From: Cohnella faecalis
Lineage (GTDB): Bacteria > Bacillota > Bacilli > Paenibacillales > Paenibacillaceae
Assembly (NCBI RefSeq): GCF_003570905.1
Contig: NZ_QXJM01000040.1
Span: forward strand, 558,001-622,000
Direction: 5' to 3'
DNA length: 64,000 nt
The translations under genes and the position numbers were made by a program. Position 1 is the stretch's first letter; every line of letters starts with the position of its first letter. Below are positions 1 to 9,499 of this stretch, piece by piece. The notes under the pieces are model-generated. The model saw only the letters and a program-made list of their open reading frames with translations. It was not told the DNA's origin and did not search any database.

Positions 1-2225
1 GTCACGTTCAACGTCTTAATGCCTTTGCCGCCGCGCGTTTGGATGCGGTATTCGGTCATCGGAGTCCGCTTGCCGTAGCCTTTGGCGGTTACGATCAGCA
101 CATCCTCGTTCGGTTCGACGACGTCCATATCGATAACGTTATCGTCATCGTCAAGCTGAATGCCCTTGACGCCCGTAGCGGAACGTCCCATCGAGCGGAC
201 ATCCTTCTCAGGGAAACGAATGGACATCCCTTGACGCGTTCCCATAATGATCTCTTGCTCGCCGTCCGTCAGCTTAACTCCGATCAGATCGTCGTCTTCG
301 CGCAAGGAAATGGCGATCAGACCGACTCTTCGGATGTTGGAATAATCGTCGAGCGGCGTTTTCTTCACAATCCCGTTACGGGTAGCGAAGAACAAGTATT
401 TGTTCGGCTCGAACGCTTCGACCGGAATGACCGCGTTGATCGTCTCTCCCTGTTCGATCTGAATCAGGTTAATGATCGGCGTTCCCTTGGCCGTACGGCT
501 AAGATCCGGAATTTCGTAAGCCTTCAGACGGAACACGCGGCCTTTGTTCGTAAAGAACAACAAGTAATGGTGCGTATTGGAAATGAATAGGTTCTCGACG
601 AAATCCTCGTCCTTCGTTCCCATTCCCGTTACGCCCCGTCCGCCCCTCTTCTGGCTGCGATACGTCGAAACCGGAAGACGCTTGATATAACCGGAATGGC
701 TCATCGTAATAACGACGTCATCGCGCGGTATCAAGTCTTCGTCCAGAATCTCTTCGTCGCTATGCGTAATTTCCGTACGTCTCTCGTCTCCGAACTTGAG
801 CTTGATCTCTTCGAGCTCGTCGTAAATGATGTCCAGCACGAGCGCCTCATCTCCGAGAATCGCTTTGTATTCGGCGATCTTCTGCATCAACTCGGCATAT
901 TCCTGCTCGATCTTGTCGCGTTCCAGTCCGGTCAGACGCTGAAGCCGCATATCAAGAATGGCTTGCGCTTGATCATGCGACAGACCGAATCGGGTAATCA
1001 AGCCTTCGCGGGCAATTTCAGCGGTTTGGGATGCGCGGATCAAGGCGATAACCTCGTCCAGATGATCAAGCGCGATCCGCAACCCTTGCAGGATATGCGC
1101 GCGCGCTTCGGCTTTCTTCAGATCGAACTCGGTCCGTCTGCGGATAACTTCGATCTGATGCTCGATGTAGTAATACAACGCATCGCGCAAGTTAAGCAGC
1201 TTTGGCTCCTTGTTCACGATCGCAAGCATGTTAACGCCGAACGTGGATTGCATCGCTGTTTGTTTGTATAGATTGTTCAGCACAACGCTCGGATTGGCAT
1301 CGCGCCGAAGCTCGATGACGACCCGCATTCCGTTGCGGTCGGATTCATCGCGCAGGTCGGTAATGCCTTCAAGCTTCTTATCCCGAACGAGCTCGGCGAT
1401 CTTCTCGACAAGCCGGGCTTTGATTACTTGGTAAGGAAGCTCGTGAACGATAATCCGGGCTTTGCCGCCAACCTCTTCGATCTCGGCGCGGGCTCTCATC
1501 GTGACGGAGCCTCGACCTGTCGTGTAAGCTTGACGAATTCCTTGGCGACCGAGTATGAGGCCGGCCGTCGGAAAATCCGGACCCGAAATAAACTCCATCA
1601 AATCGGCAGCGGTCAATTCCGGGTTGCGAATCAGCGCCTGCGTGCCGTTAATGACTTCGCGCAAATTATGCGGCGGGATATTCGTCGCCATCCCAACGGC
1701 AATACCGGTATTGCCGTTAACAAGTAAATTCGGATATCGAGCCGGAAGTACGGACGGCTCTTGCTCTTCGCCGTCGTAGTTCGGAATAAAATCGACGGTT
1801 TCCTTGTTGATGTCCCGCAGCATCTCCAATGCGATCTTGGACATCCGCGCTTCGGTATATCGCATAGCGGCAGCAAAATCGCCGTCGATCGAGCCAAAGT
1901 TGCCATGACCGTCGACAAGCATGTAACGAAGCGAGAAGTCTTGCGCCATCCGCACCATGGCTTCATAAATCGATGAATCCCCGTGAGGATGGTATTTGCC
2001 GATTACTTCGCCGACGATCCTGGCGGATTTCTTATACGGCTTGTCCGGTGCCATTCCAAGCTCGGACATGGCATATAGAATACGCCTATGAACCGGCTTC
2101 AGACCGTCGCGCACGTCCGGAAGCGCCCGGCTTACAATGATGCTCATTGCATAGTCCATGAACGATTCCCGCATCTCGACCCCTATATCGCGGTCGCGGA
2201 CTTGGAAGCGTTGCTCTTCAGCCAT
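1..2225 (-). CDS. gyrA: DNA gyrase subunit A (3' end beyond window)
   Basis: Catalytic subunit of DNA gyrase, which breaks and rejoins DNA to introduce negative supercoils; it works as A2B2 with GyrB. About 741 N-terminal residues are visible, starting MAEEQRFQVRDRDIG, and the reading frame runs off the left edge without a stop. The catalytic tyrosine is Tyr123 (AAMRYTEAR). The quinolone-determining region HPHGDSSIYEAM has Ser84 and Glu88, the usual susceptible-type residues. Beta-pinwheel C-terminal repeats begin before the edge (for example the QKRGGRGVTGM motif). The ATG at 2225 is preceded by a strong AGGAGG. It lies downstream of gyrB on the same strand, as in Bacillus, but is separated from it by an oppositely oriented yheC/yheD-like gene. 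Confidence 0.97.
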   Translation of the reverse strand, partial: MAEEQRFQVRDRDIGVEMRESFMDYAMSIIVSRALPDVRDGLKPVHRRILYAMSELGMAPDKPYKKSARIVGEVIGKYHPHGDSSIYEAMVRMAQDFSLRYMLVDGHGNFGSIDGDFAAAMRYTEARMSKIALEMLRDINKETVDFIPNYDGEEQEPSVLPARYPNLLVNGNTGIAVGMATNIPPHNLREVINGTQALIRNPELTAADLMEFISGPDFPTAGLILGRQGIRQAYTTGRGSVTMRARAEIEEVGGKARIIVHELPYQVIKARLVEKIAELVRDKKLEGITDLRDESDRNGMRVVIELRRDANPSVVLNNLYKQTAMQSTFGVNMLAIVNKEPKLLNLRDALYYYIEHQIEVIRRRTEFDLKKAEARAHILQGLRIALDHLDEVIALIRASQTAEIAREGLITRFGLSHDQAQAILDMRLQRLTGLERDKIEQEYAELMQKIAEYKAILGDEALVLDIIYDELEEIKLKFGDERRTEITHSDEEILDEDLIPRDDVVITMSHSGYIKRLPVSTYRSQKRGGRGVTGMGTKDEDFVENLFISNTHHYLLFFTNKGRVFRLKAYEIPDLSRTAKGTPIINLIQIEQGETINAVIPVEAFEPNKYLFFATRNGIVKKTPLDDYSNIRRVGLIAISLREDDDLIGVKLTDGEQEIIMGTRQGMSIRFPEKDVRSMGRSATGVKGIQLDDDDNVIDMDVVEPNEDVLIVTAKGYGKRTPMTEYRIQTRGGKGIKTLNV

Positions 2226-2341
2226 GTAGATCCTCCTACGTCAAATACGAATTTCAACTCGCACGAGCGCCGTTAAATCGACACACGGCACGGCATATTC
2301 CGTCATAAACTAAAAAGCACGAATAATTCCATTATAGCATA

Positions 2342-3139
2342 ATGTCGAGGGAAAGGTTGGATGAACCCATCATGCGAATCCAGCGCGTCCTCAGCAAATG
2401 GGCGAAAACCGAGACGCTTCTAAAAGACCCGGCGGTAGCCGAATACGTCCCCGTCACAAGCCACTTTAACCGCCTAACCGTGAAGGAGCTTCTCGACCGT
2501 TTCGAGATGATTTACGTGAAGCCGGTACAAGGCACTTTCGGCAAGGGCGTCATCCGGTTGGAAAAGAGAACGGAAGGAGCGGCACCATACTTTTTTCAAT
2601 CCGGCGAAAAAAAGTATGAGTTCCTTTCATTCGATGAAATGTACGATCGGCTAGTAGCCGTGAAGCGCAAACGAAGCTACCTAGCCCAGCAAGGAATTCC
2701 GCTACTTAAGCACAAGGGCCGCCGATTCGATCTGCGCTCCATGGTTCAAAAAAACCCCGCAAATCGCTGGGAAACGACGGGGTTGATCGGCAGGCTGGGC
2801 CATCCTCGCAAAATCGTAACCAACTATCATAGCGGAGGAACCCCTCTGCCAATTGAACGGCTACTTGCAACGCATGTTCCGGACCACGTGCTCCCTTCCT
2901 ATCTCAACGGGATTCGCAAGCTCAGCGTTCAAGTGGCTGCATCGTTGGAGAAGAGATATCCGAGGATTAAGGAAATCGGAATCGACTTCGCCATCGACGA
3001 GCAATTAAAGCCATGGATACTCGAAGTCAACACGTTGCCCGATCCGTACATCTTCAAAAAATTGCCGTCCCGAAGCGTATTTAAGCGTATTTACAGCTAC
3101 TGTGTCGCATACGGTCGATTCCGGCGAAAGCGCCGTTAA
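2342..3139 (+). CDS. YheC/YheD-family ATP-grasp protein
   Basis: A 265-residue protein of the YheC/YheD family (ATP-grasp fold), known in Bacillus as endospore-coat-associated proteins of unknown substrate. Visible ATP-grasp features are the YVKPVQGTFGKGVIRL strand-turn near residues 60-75, the basic KHKGRRFDLRSMVQ segment, and the metal-binding GIDFAIDEQLKPWILEVN near residues 220-240. There is no signal peptide. It is inserted between gyrA and gyrB on the opposite strand, so it is probably transcribed alone. The start is uncertain: no good ribosome site precedes the ATG at 2342, and an in-frame ATG at 2372 (MRIQRVL) is an alternative. The family call is firm; the function is unknown. Confidence 0.8.
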   Translation: MSRERLDEPIMRIQRVLSKWAKTETLLKDPAVAEYVPVTSHFNRLTVKELLDRFEMIYVKPVQGTFGKGVIRLEKRTEGAAPYFFQSGEKKYEFLSFDEMYDRLVAVKRKRSYLAQQGIPLLKHKGRRFDLRSMVQKNPANRWETTGLIGRLGHPRKIVTNYHSGGTPLPIERLLATHVPDHVLPSYLNGIRKLSVQVAASLEKRYPRIKEIGIDFAIDEQLKPWILEVNTLPDPYIFKKLPSRSVFKRIYSYCVAYGRFRRKRR

Positions 3140-3145
3140 TCCGCA

Positions 3146-3172
3146 GGGGGTATCTCCAGAAGAGATACCCCC
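3146..3172. terminator. Hairpin between convergent yheC/D-like gene and gyrB
   Basis: A perfect 11-bp stem (GGGGGTATCTC with its complement) and a 5-nt loop lie between the two convergent stop codons. It probably ends transcription from both sides. Neither side has a strong run of T, so the efficiency is uncertain. Confidence 0.6.
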
Positions 3173-3180
3173 CAATTTGT

Positions 3181-5091
3181 CTATACGTCCAGGTTCTTGA
3201 CCATCTTAGCGTGTTGTTGAATAAACTCGCGTCTTGGCTCGACGTTGTCGCCCATCAACGTGTCGAAAATAAGGTCCGCATGCATGGCGTCTTCGATCCG
3301 CACTTGCAGCATCGTCCGGCTGTCCGGATCCATTGTCGTCTCCCACAGCTGCGACGCATTCATCTCTCCGAGACCTTTGTAGCGCTGGATACTCAACTTC
3401 ACGCCTTCTCCGAATTGAGCGATAATCTCGTCGCGCTCCTTCTCGGACTGGGCGTAGCGAATGACCTTGTTGCGCTCGATCTTGAACAGCGGCGGCTGAG
3501 CGATGTAGACGTAGCCTTCCTCGATCAGCTTGCGCATGTACCGGTAGAAGAACGTCAGCAAGAGCGTACGTATATGAGCTCCGTCGACATCGGCATCGGT
3601 CATGATGCAAATTTTGTGATAACGGGCTTTCGTAATATCGAAATCGTCGCTAATCCCCGTTCCGAGCGCCGTAATGATCGCCCGAATTTCGAGATTGGAC
3701 AATATTTTGTCCAGACGAGCCTTCTCGACGTTCAAAATTTTTCCCCGCAAAGGAAGAATCGCTTGGAAATGCCGATCCCGTCCTTGCTTGGCCGATCCGC
3801 CTGCGGAGTCCCCTTCGACGATGTACAATTCGCTGATGGACGCGTCCTTCGAGGAGCAATCGGCCAGCTTGCCCGGCAGAGAGCTGACTTCGAGAGCGCT
3901 CTTGCGGCGAGTCAATTCGCGAGCCTTCTTCGCCGCTTCCCGCGCACGAGCGGCTTGCTGCGATTTCTCGACTACCTTGCGAGCCACGGCCGGATTCTCG
4001 TCCATGAACTCCATGAGCTTCTCGGCCAAGAGAGACTCGACGATACCGCGGACTTCGCTGTTGCCGAGCTTCGTCTTCGTCTGGCCTTCGAACTGAGGCT
4101 CCGGAATTTTCACGGAAATAATCGCGGTCAGTCCTTCGCGCGCATCATCGCCGGTCAAGTTCGATTCGTTATCTTTGACGTATCCCATCTTGCGAGCGTA
4201 ATCGTTGATGATCCGGGTCAAAGCGCTCTTGAAGCCCGATTCATGCGTTCCGCCTTCGTGGGTGTTAATGTTGTTAGCGAAGGAATACAAATTCTCGCTG
4301 TAGCCGTCATTGTACTGCATGGCGATTTCACAAGCGATATGATCCTTGGAGCCCTCGACGTAAATCGGCTGCTCGTGCAACGCTTCGCGGTTCCGGTTCA
4401 AATACTTGACGAATTCGTTAATGCCGCCGTCGTATTTGAAGCTGTCGCTAACGCCGCTTCTCTCGTCGGTAATCGTTATCCGGATGCCTTTGTTCAGGAA
4501 CGCAAGCTCCCTGATCCGGCCGATCAAGATGTCGTATTCATAAACGGTCGTTTCGGTAAAAATGTCCGGATCCGGCTTGAATCTCGTCTGAGTACCCGTT
4601 TCCGTCGTTTCTCCGATCTCTTTCACATCGTACTGAGGCGCGCCTCGACGATATTCCTGTTGGTAGATATGCCCGTCGCGCTTAACCGTCACGACAACCT
4701 GCTCGGACAACGCATTAACGACGGACACGCCGACGCCGTGAAGACCGCCGGACACTTTGTAGCCCTCTCCGCCGAACTTGCCGCCTGCATGAAGAACGGT
4801 CATAACGACTTCTAGCGTCGCCTTCTGCAGCTTCGGATGAATACCGACCGGGATGCCCCGGCCATTATCAATGACGGTTATGCTGTTATCTTCATGAACG
4901 AAAACATCGATCTTGTCGCAATAGCCTGCCAAAGCCTCGTCTATGCTGTTATCGACGACTTCCCATACGAGATGGTGCAGCCCTCTGCCGCTTGTGGAAC
5001 CGATGTACATCCCGGGACGTTTGCGTACGGCCTCGAGCCCTTCCAAAACTTGAATCTGACTTTCGTCATACGTGTTATGCTGCGAATTCAC
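3181..5091 (-). CDS. gyrB: DNA gyrase subunit B
   Basis: ATPase subunit of DNA gyrase. The N-terminal GHKL ATPase is shown by QVLEGLEAVRKRPGMYIGS, the DNGRGIPVG motif and the GGLHGVGVSVVNALS loop. The C-terminal Toprim domain has IVEGDSAGGSAKQGRDR and the Mg-binding DADVDGAH. I prefer the GTG at 5091 (NSQHNTYDESQIQVL, about 636 aa), because it sits seven bases after GGAAGG and matches the usual N-terminus. A GTG at 5106 would add five residues. It follows remB in the same direction, as in the Bacillus dnaA-dnaN-yaaA-recF-remB-gyrB-gyrA order. Confidence 0.97.
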   Translation of the reverse strand: MNSQHNTYDESQIQVLEGLEAVRKRPGMYIGSTSGRGLHHLVWEVVDNSIDEALAGYCDKIDVFVHEDNSITVIDNGRGIPVGIHPKLQKATLEVVMTVLHAGGKFGGEGYKVSGGLHGVGVSVVNALSEQVVVTVKRDGHIYQQEYRRGAPQYDVKEIGETTETGTQTRFKPDPDIFTETTVYEYDILIGRIRELAFLNKGIRITITDERSGVSDSFKYDGGINEFVKYLNRNREALHEQPIYVEGSKDHIACEIAMQYNDGYSENLYSFANNINTHEGGTHESGFKSALTRIINDYARKMGYVKDNESNLTGDDAREGLTAIISVKIPEPQFEGQTKTKLGNSEVRGIVESLLAEKLMEFMDENPAVARKVVEKSQQAARAREAAKKARELTRRKSALEVSSLPGKLADCSSKDASISELYIVEGDSAGGSAKQGRDRHFQAILPLRGKILNVEKARLDKILSNLEIRAIITALGTGISDDFDITKARYHKICIMTDADVDGAHIRTLLLTFFYRYMRKLIEEGYVYIAQPPLFKIERNKVIRYAQSEKERDEIIAQFGEGVKLSIQRYKGLGEMNASQLWETTMDPDSRTMLQVRIEDAMHADLIFDTLMGDNVEPRREFIQQHAKMVKNLDV

Positions 5092-5133
5092 GGACAAACC
5101 TTCCACCGCCTTCTTAACGTTGCCGAGCTGCTG

Positions 5134-5379
5134 CTACCCGTCCAAATGATGAGCGCGTTTCTTGAGCGTGGACGTGGAAATGGGGGAATAATAAACGCGT
5201 TCTTCCGTCACGACGATCGATTTCGGATCTTCTTCTCCGATCGTCTCCACCACACGGTTCTTCTGGGCTTGCGCCACGAATTGCCGGGACAGCTTGGAAG
5301 ACTGCTCGATCGATATATCGAAAATAGCCACGAGCTGGGACGTTCGAATAATCTTTTCCCCGCCGAGATGAATATACAT
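5134..5379 (-). CDS. remB: Extracellular matrix regulator RemB (DUF370)
   Basis: An 81-residue protein of the RemA/RemB (DUF370) family. It begins MYIHLGGEKIIRTSQLVAIFD, the family hallmark. In Bacillus subtilis the paralogue RemA is a DNA-binding activator of biofilm matrix and osmoprotection genes, and RemB (YaaB) lies between recF and gyrB exactly as here. The gene starts 15 bases after the recF stop and ends 28-42 bases before gyrB, so it is most likely cotranscribed with both. The identification rests on both sequence and position. Confidence 0.9.
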   Translation of the reverse strand: MYIHLGGEKIIRTSQLVAIFDISIEQSSKLSRQFVAQAQKNRVVETIGEEDPKSIVVTEERVYYSPISTSTLKKRAHHLDG

Positions 5380-5394
5380 GGCGCCCCTCCTCCG

Positions 5395-6513
5395 TTACTT
5401 CAGAAGCTCCCCGTTACGCACGTGAAAAACGGCCGCATCCTTCAACCGATTCATGTTGACGCTTTCCAGACCCGTCGTCGTAATGAACGTCTGTACTCGG
5501 CTCTGGAACGTCTCGATCAGTTGCGTCTGACGAGTCTGATCGAGCTCGGACAACACATCGTCAAGTAGAAGAAGCGGATATTCTCCGATCTCTTCATGCA
5601 TGAGCTCCAGCTCAGCCAGCTTAAGAGATAGAGCCGCTGTTCGCTGCTGCCCCTGGGATCCGAACGACTGGACGTCTTTGCCGTTGATGGCGAAGGTCAG
5701 ATCGTCGCGATGAGGACCGGTAAGGGTCGCTCCCCGGCGAAATTCCTGCTCTTTTCCTTGCGTTAACTTTAACATAAATTGACCAAATAAAGAAGAATGA
5801 TCTTGGAAAGCGTCTCCATTCGGGCTCCCGAACGAAGGCTGATATTCCACCGTCAGCTTCTCCGTCCCGCCTGTAATGCCGGCATGGATTTTTTCCGCCC
5901 ACCTTTGCAGGTGATACATAAAGTTTTTCCTTTTTTGCATCATTTTAACACCATAGGTGGCAAGCTGCTCGTTCCATACGTCGAGCAGCTCCGGCGAAGC
6001 TCTGGAGGCATCGGTCGACTTCAAGTAGTTGTTGCGCTGCTGCAGCACCTTCTGGTATTGCTGCAAATCGTGCAAATAACCGGGGTGAACCTGGCCGATC
6101 TCCATGTCCATGAACCGGCGCCGCACTCCGGGAGACCCTTTGACGATGTCTAGATCCTCCGGCGCGAACAACACCACATTGACCGCTCCGACGAAGCCGC
6201 TCAGCTTGCGCTGCTCAAGTCCATTCACTTTGGCCTTCTTGCCTTGCGATGAAATCTGAAGCTCGAGAGAAACATTCCCGTATTTACGCTCCAATTCGCC
6301 CCGGATCTTGGCAGAATCGCCATTCCATCCGATCAGTTCGCGGTCTTTGCTCGTCCGATGCGATTTGGTCAGAGCCAGTACGTGAATCGCTTCGAGCAAA
6401 TTCGTCTTTCCTTGAGCGTTGGGTCCGATGAAGATGTTCACCCCGGAGCCTGTCGAAAGACTGGCGGAATCGTAGTTCCGATAGCCTTGAAGTTCCAATG
6501 ATTTCAAATGCAT
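5395..6513 (-). CDS. recF: DNA replication and repair protein RecF
   Basis: An SMC-like ATPase that helps RecO and RecR load RecA at single-strand gaps. At 372 aa it is full length. It has Walker A GPNAQGKTNLLEA (residues about 30-42), the ABC-type signature FGSQGQQRTAALSLKLAEL, and Walker B YPLLLLDDVLSELD followed by the D-loop. The ATG at 6513 follows the yaaA stop by about 24 bases. Coupling with dnaN and yaaA in one minus-strand operon is the usual arrangement. Confidence 0.97.
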   Translation of the reverse strand: MHLKSLELQGYRNYDSASLSTGSGVNIFIGPNAQGKTNLLEAIHVLALTKSHRTSKDRELIGWNGDSAKIRGELERKYGNVSLELQISSQGKKAKVNGLEQRKLSGFVGAVNVVLFAPEDLDIVKGSPGVRRRFMDMEIGQVHPGYLHDLQQYQKVLQQRNNYLKSTDASRASPELLDVWNEQLATYGVKMMQKRKNFMYHLQRWAEKIHAGITGGTEKLTVEYQPSFGSPNGDAFQDHSSLFGQFMLKLTQGKEQEFRRGATLTGPHRDDLTFAINGKDVQSFGSQGQQRTAALSLKLAELELMHEEIGEYPLLLLDDVLSELDQTRQTQLIETFQSRVQTFITTTGLESVNMNRLKDAAVFHVRNGELLK

Positions 6514-6537
6514 GTCCTGGCGCCCTTTCCGGAGCTC

Positions 6538-6753
6538 TCAGCGGGTCGTAACGGTGAACGGGCTGAATCCTTCTACTTCCACGAGGTCTCCGGGAACGAC
6601 TTTGCGTCCCCGTCTGTTGTCAGGCTCTCCGTTAATGAGCACCTTCGTTTCTTGCAGAAAAAACTTGGCTTCTCCGCCCGTTCCTATACAATCGGCCAGC
6701 TTAAGCAGCTGACCGAGCGTGATATATTCCGTTGAAATAGCGATTTTCTTCAT
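6538..6753 (-). CDS. yaaA: S4-domain protein YaaA (RlbA)
   Basis: A 71-residue S4 RNA-binding domain protein found between dnaN and recF across Firmicutes; a role in ribosome assembly has been proposed for the family. The S4 core is TLGQLLKLADCIGTGGEAK followed by VLINGEPDNRRGRKVVPGDLVEV. I chose the ATG at 6753 (MKKIAISTEYITL) because a GAGG lies nine bases upstream. A TTG five codons earlier would overlap the dnaN stop and has no ribosome site. Confidence 0.9.
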   Translation of the reverse strand: MKKIAISTEYITLGQLLKLADCIGTGGEAKFFLQETKVLINGEPDNRRGRKVVPGDLVEVEGFSPFTVTTR

Positions 6754-6764
6754 GATCGTACGCC

Positions 6765-7904
6765 TCAATTCGTCGTTCGATAGGGGAGGATCAGGTGCAA
6801 GCCGTTATCGTGATCGCGCGGCTTGATAATAATCGGGCTCATCGCCCCGGTAAAACCGATGAACAGCTGCTCGCTGTCGATGATCTTAAGCACGTCGAGC
6901 ATATATTTGGAGTTGAAAGCGATTCGAATCTGCTCGCCATGGAATTCCTTGACGTCCAGTTGTTCATTTACCCGGCCAAGCTCGGAGGAACTCGAAGAAA
7001 TTTCGATGCCGCCGTTTTCCGTCGTAGCCAGGCGGACGATGTTCGTCTTTTCCTCCCGGGACAGCAGATAGGCGCGATCTATCGAATCGCTTAGCAATTT
7101 CGTATTCAGGACGAGTTCTGTTTTGAAGTTTTGCGGAATAATCTTGGAAGTGTCGGGATAAGTCCCGTCCAGCATCCGCGAGAAGAAGAGCACGTTGCCC
7201 AGTTTGAACAGCACCTGATTGTCCGCAACGACGATATCGACTAGAACGTTCTGATCCGGAACGATCTTCGCTAGCTCGGACAGCGTTTTTCCGGAAATAA
7301 CGACATTGGAAAAACGAACCTCTTGGGTATCCACAGGCGAGGTACGGCTGGCAAGACGATGGCGGTCGGTCGCTACGAGCTTAAAGACGCCATCCTGCAA
7401 ATTCCACAATACGCCCGTCAATATAGGAGAAGCTTCATTCGTCGTAACGGCAAATACCGTCTGGCGAATCATGTCGCGAAGAATGTCGCCCGGGATGGAG
7501 AAAACTTGGTCTTCTTGAATGGTTGGAAGCACGGGGAACTCTTCCGGATCGAGACCGACCAATTGAATTTCGGCAGAACCCGACGTAATCAAGGTTTGAA
7601 AACGCTCGCCAACATCGATGTGAACTTCCTCGTGCGGCAGCTTTTTGACGATTTCGACGAAAAATTTGGCTGGAAGCACGACGCTACCCATACGTTCGAC
7701 AGTGCCTATCGTTTTGTCCGGCGTTTCAAGCGGAATAAAGCTTTGAATGGCAATATCGGTATCGCTGGCGGTTAACGTTACGCCGGTAAAGCTTGCTTCC
7801 AGTTTAATGCCGCTCAGAATCGGAATAGTCGTTCTCGAGGAGACGGCTTTGGATACGTGTTGAATCGCATCGTTCAACTCGTTGCGTAATATCGTCAGCT
7901 TCAT
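6765..7904 (-). CDS. dnaN: DNA polymerase III beta subunit (sliding clamp)
   Basis: The 379-residue DNA sliding clamp that tethers the replicative polymerase. It begins MKLTILRNELNDAIQHVSKAV and contains the three repeated clamp folds, including GIKLEASFTGVTLTASDTDIAI in domain I and the C-terminal MSPIIIKPRD...HLILPYRTTN hydrophobic-pocket end. It starts 180 bases downstream of dnaA, with the unwinding part of the origin in between. Confidence 0.97.
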   Translation of the reverse strand: MKLTILRNELNDAIQHVSKAVSSRTTIPILSGIKLEASFTGVTLTASDTDIAIQSFIPLETPDKTIGTVERMGSVVLPAKFFVEIVKKLPHEEVHIDVGERFQTLITSGSAEIQLVGLDPEEFPVLPTIQEDQVFSIPGDILRDMIRQTVFAVTTNEASPILTGVLWNLQDGVFKLVATDRHRLASRTSPVDTQEVRFSNVVISGKTLSELAKIVPDQNVLVDIVVADNQVLFKLGNVLFFSRMLDGTYPDTSKIIPQNFKTELVLNTKLLSDSIDRAYLLSREEKTNIVRLATTENGGIEISSSSSELGRVNEQLDVKEFHGEQIRIAFNSKYMLDVLKIIDSEQLFIGFTGAMSPIIIKPRDHDNGLHLILPYRTTN

Positions 7905-7924
7905 GGATACGGGACACCTCGTCT

Positions 7925-8065
7925 ATTTCAGCTTATTGTAGCATGTTTAAAAATGAAGTCGTAGTAGTAGGTGCTGTTAACATGTGGATAACCTCTAAAA
8001 AGCCGAAAAGAACGCCTATCCACAGTGTGTATGAGTTGTGCATAGGCGTTTTGGTTATCAACCAG
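7925..8065. other. oriC unwinding region (dnaA-dnaN spacer)
   Basis: A perfect DnaA box (TGTGGATAA, 7983-7991) and a one-mismatch box (8016-8024) lie in the dnaA-dnaN gap. Next to the perfect box, on the dnaN side, is GTAGTAGTAG (7961-7970). On the opposite polarity this reads as GAT-GAT-GAT triplets, like the DnaA-trios of the Bacillus basal unwinding system. An AT-rich tract follows (about 7925-7957). This is the expected place for strand opening in a bipartite Bacillus-type origin. The elements are seen in the sequence; their function is inferred. Confidence 0.75.
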
Positions 8066-8083
8066 TATATATACGGTTATCGA

Positions 8084-9433
8084 TTACGTTAAGTTTTTGA
8101 TTTTTTCCGTCAGGCTGTTGATGATTTTGTACAGATCTTGATCGACCTTAATCTGCTGCGAGATTTTCTCGTGGGCGTGAATAACGGTCGTATGATCACG
8201 GCCTCCGAAATTGTCCCCGATCTTGGGCAGCGAATAGTCGGTCAGCTCGCGAGACAGATACATGGCGATCTGCCGCGGAAAAGCGACGGCTTTCGTACGC
8301 TTGCGCGCCTTGAAATCCTCCAGCTTCAACCCGTAAAATTCCCCGACGCGCTGCTGAATATCTTGTATCGTTATAAGCCTGTTTCTGCCGGTCGGCAATA
8401 TATCCTTAAGCGCTTCGGCAGCCAGATGGGACGAGATGTCCTGGTTGGTCAAGGACGAGTAGGCGACGATCCGAATCAAGGCGCCCTCGAGCTCGCGAAT
8501 GTTGGAATCGATCATATTGGCAATGTACATCATCGCTTCGTTCGGAATATCCAGGTTCTCGGCCTTGGCTTTCTTGCGAAGAATGGCGATCCTCGTCTCC
8601 AAATCCGGCGGCTGAACGTCCGTGATGAGTCCCCATTCGAACCGGGAGCGGAGCCGCTCTTCCAGCGTCGGAATTTCCTTCGGCGGACGGTCGGAAGAGA
8701 TGACGATTTGTTTCGATTCTTCGTGCAGCGCATTGAAAGTATGGAAAAATTCCTCTTGCGTTCCTTCCTTGCCTGCGAGGAATTGAATGTCGTCGATCAG
8801 CAGAACGTCGATGTTGCGATACTTGTTGCGGAAGCTTTCGCCGCGGTTGTCCCGAATCGCGTTAATAAACTCGTTCGTGAACTTCTCGGACGAGAGATAG
8901 ACCACTTTCATATGAGGGTTGTGTTCCAGGATGTAGTGGCCGATCGCATGCATTAAGTGCGTTTTTCCGAGTCCCACTCCTCCATAAAGGAAGAAAGGGT
9001 TGTACGCCTTGGCCGGAGCTTCCGCTACTGCGAGCGATGCCGCGTGCGCGAACCGGTTGCCCGCACCGATAACGAACGTATCGAACGTATATTTCGGATT
9101 AAGCATGTGGATAATCGTGTCGTCCGTTACCGGCTGACGAACTTGCACTTGCTGCGGAGGAGCCGGCGGTTCGGCGCCGCGAGCTTCTTCAATGGCGAAT
9201 TTCGCTTCTACATGCCTTCCAATATATTCGGACAAGGTAGATTCGACCAATTTCGTATATCTCGTCTCCAGCCATTCGGCTGCGAAGGTGGTAGGGGCCG
9301 TCACGACAACGACATCGTCGCTTAGAAAGGAAGCTTTCGTCGACTTGAACCACGTATCGAAGCTTGGTTTGCTGAGTTTGGTTTGGATCACCGACAAGAC
9401 CTGTTGCCAGATCTCGTTATGGCGGCTGTCCAC
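8084..9433 (-). CDS. dnaA: Chromosomal replication initiator DnaA
   Basis: The AAA+ initiator that binds DnaA boxes and opens oriC. At 449 aa it is full length. Domain I begins SRHNEIWQQVLSVIQTKLS, and a short linker follows. Domain III has Walker A GGVGLGKTHLMHAIG and Walker B DVLLIDDIQFLAGKE. Domain IV ends with the DNA-binding signature GDNFGGRDHTTVIHAHEKI. The start is a GTG at 9431-9433, eight bases after AAAGGAGTG. Both flanks carry DnaA boxes, allowing autoregulation. Confidence 0.98.
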   Translation of the reverse strand: MDSRHNEIWQQVLSVIQTKLSKPSFDTWFKSTKASFLSDDVVVVTAPTTFAAEWLETRYTKLVESTLSEYIGRHVEAKFAIEEARGAEPPAPPQQVQVRQPVTDDTIIHMLNPKYTFDTFVIGAGNRFAHAASLAVAEAPAKAYNPFFLYGGVGLGKTHLMHAIGHYILEHNPHMKVVYLSSEKFTNEFINAIRDNRGESFRNKYRNIDVLLIDDIQFLAGKEGTQEEFFHTFNALHEESKQIVISSDRPPKEIPTLEERLRSRFEWGLITDVQPPDLETRIAILRKKAKAENLDIPNEAMMYIANMIDSNIRELEGALIRIVAYSSLTNQDISSHLAAEALKDILPTGRNRLITIQDIQQRVGEFYGLKLEDFKARKRTKAVAFPRQIAMYLSRELTDYSLPKIGDNFGGRDHTTVIHAHEKISQQIKVDQDLYKIINSLTEKIKNLT

Positions 9434-9499
9434 GACAACTTCACTCCTTTAACCCGCTCGGCGGACAAAAAAAGCGCGGAAACGTCGAAAATGCACGAT

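Noticed and set aside
3211..4815. 534-residue frame antisense to gyrB
   Set aside because: Shadow of a conserved gene; composition and lack of domains show it is not coding.
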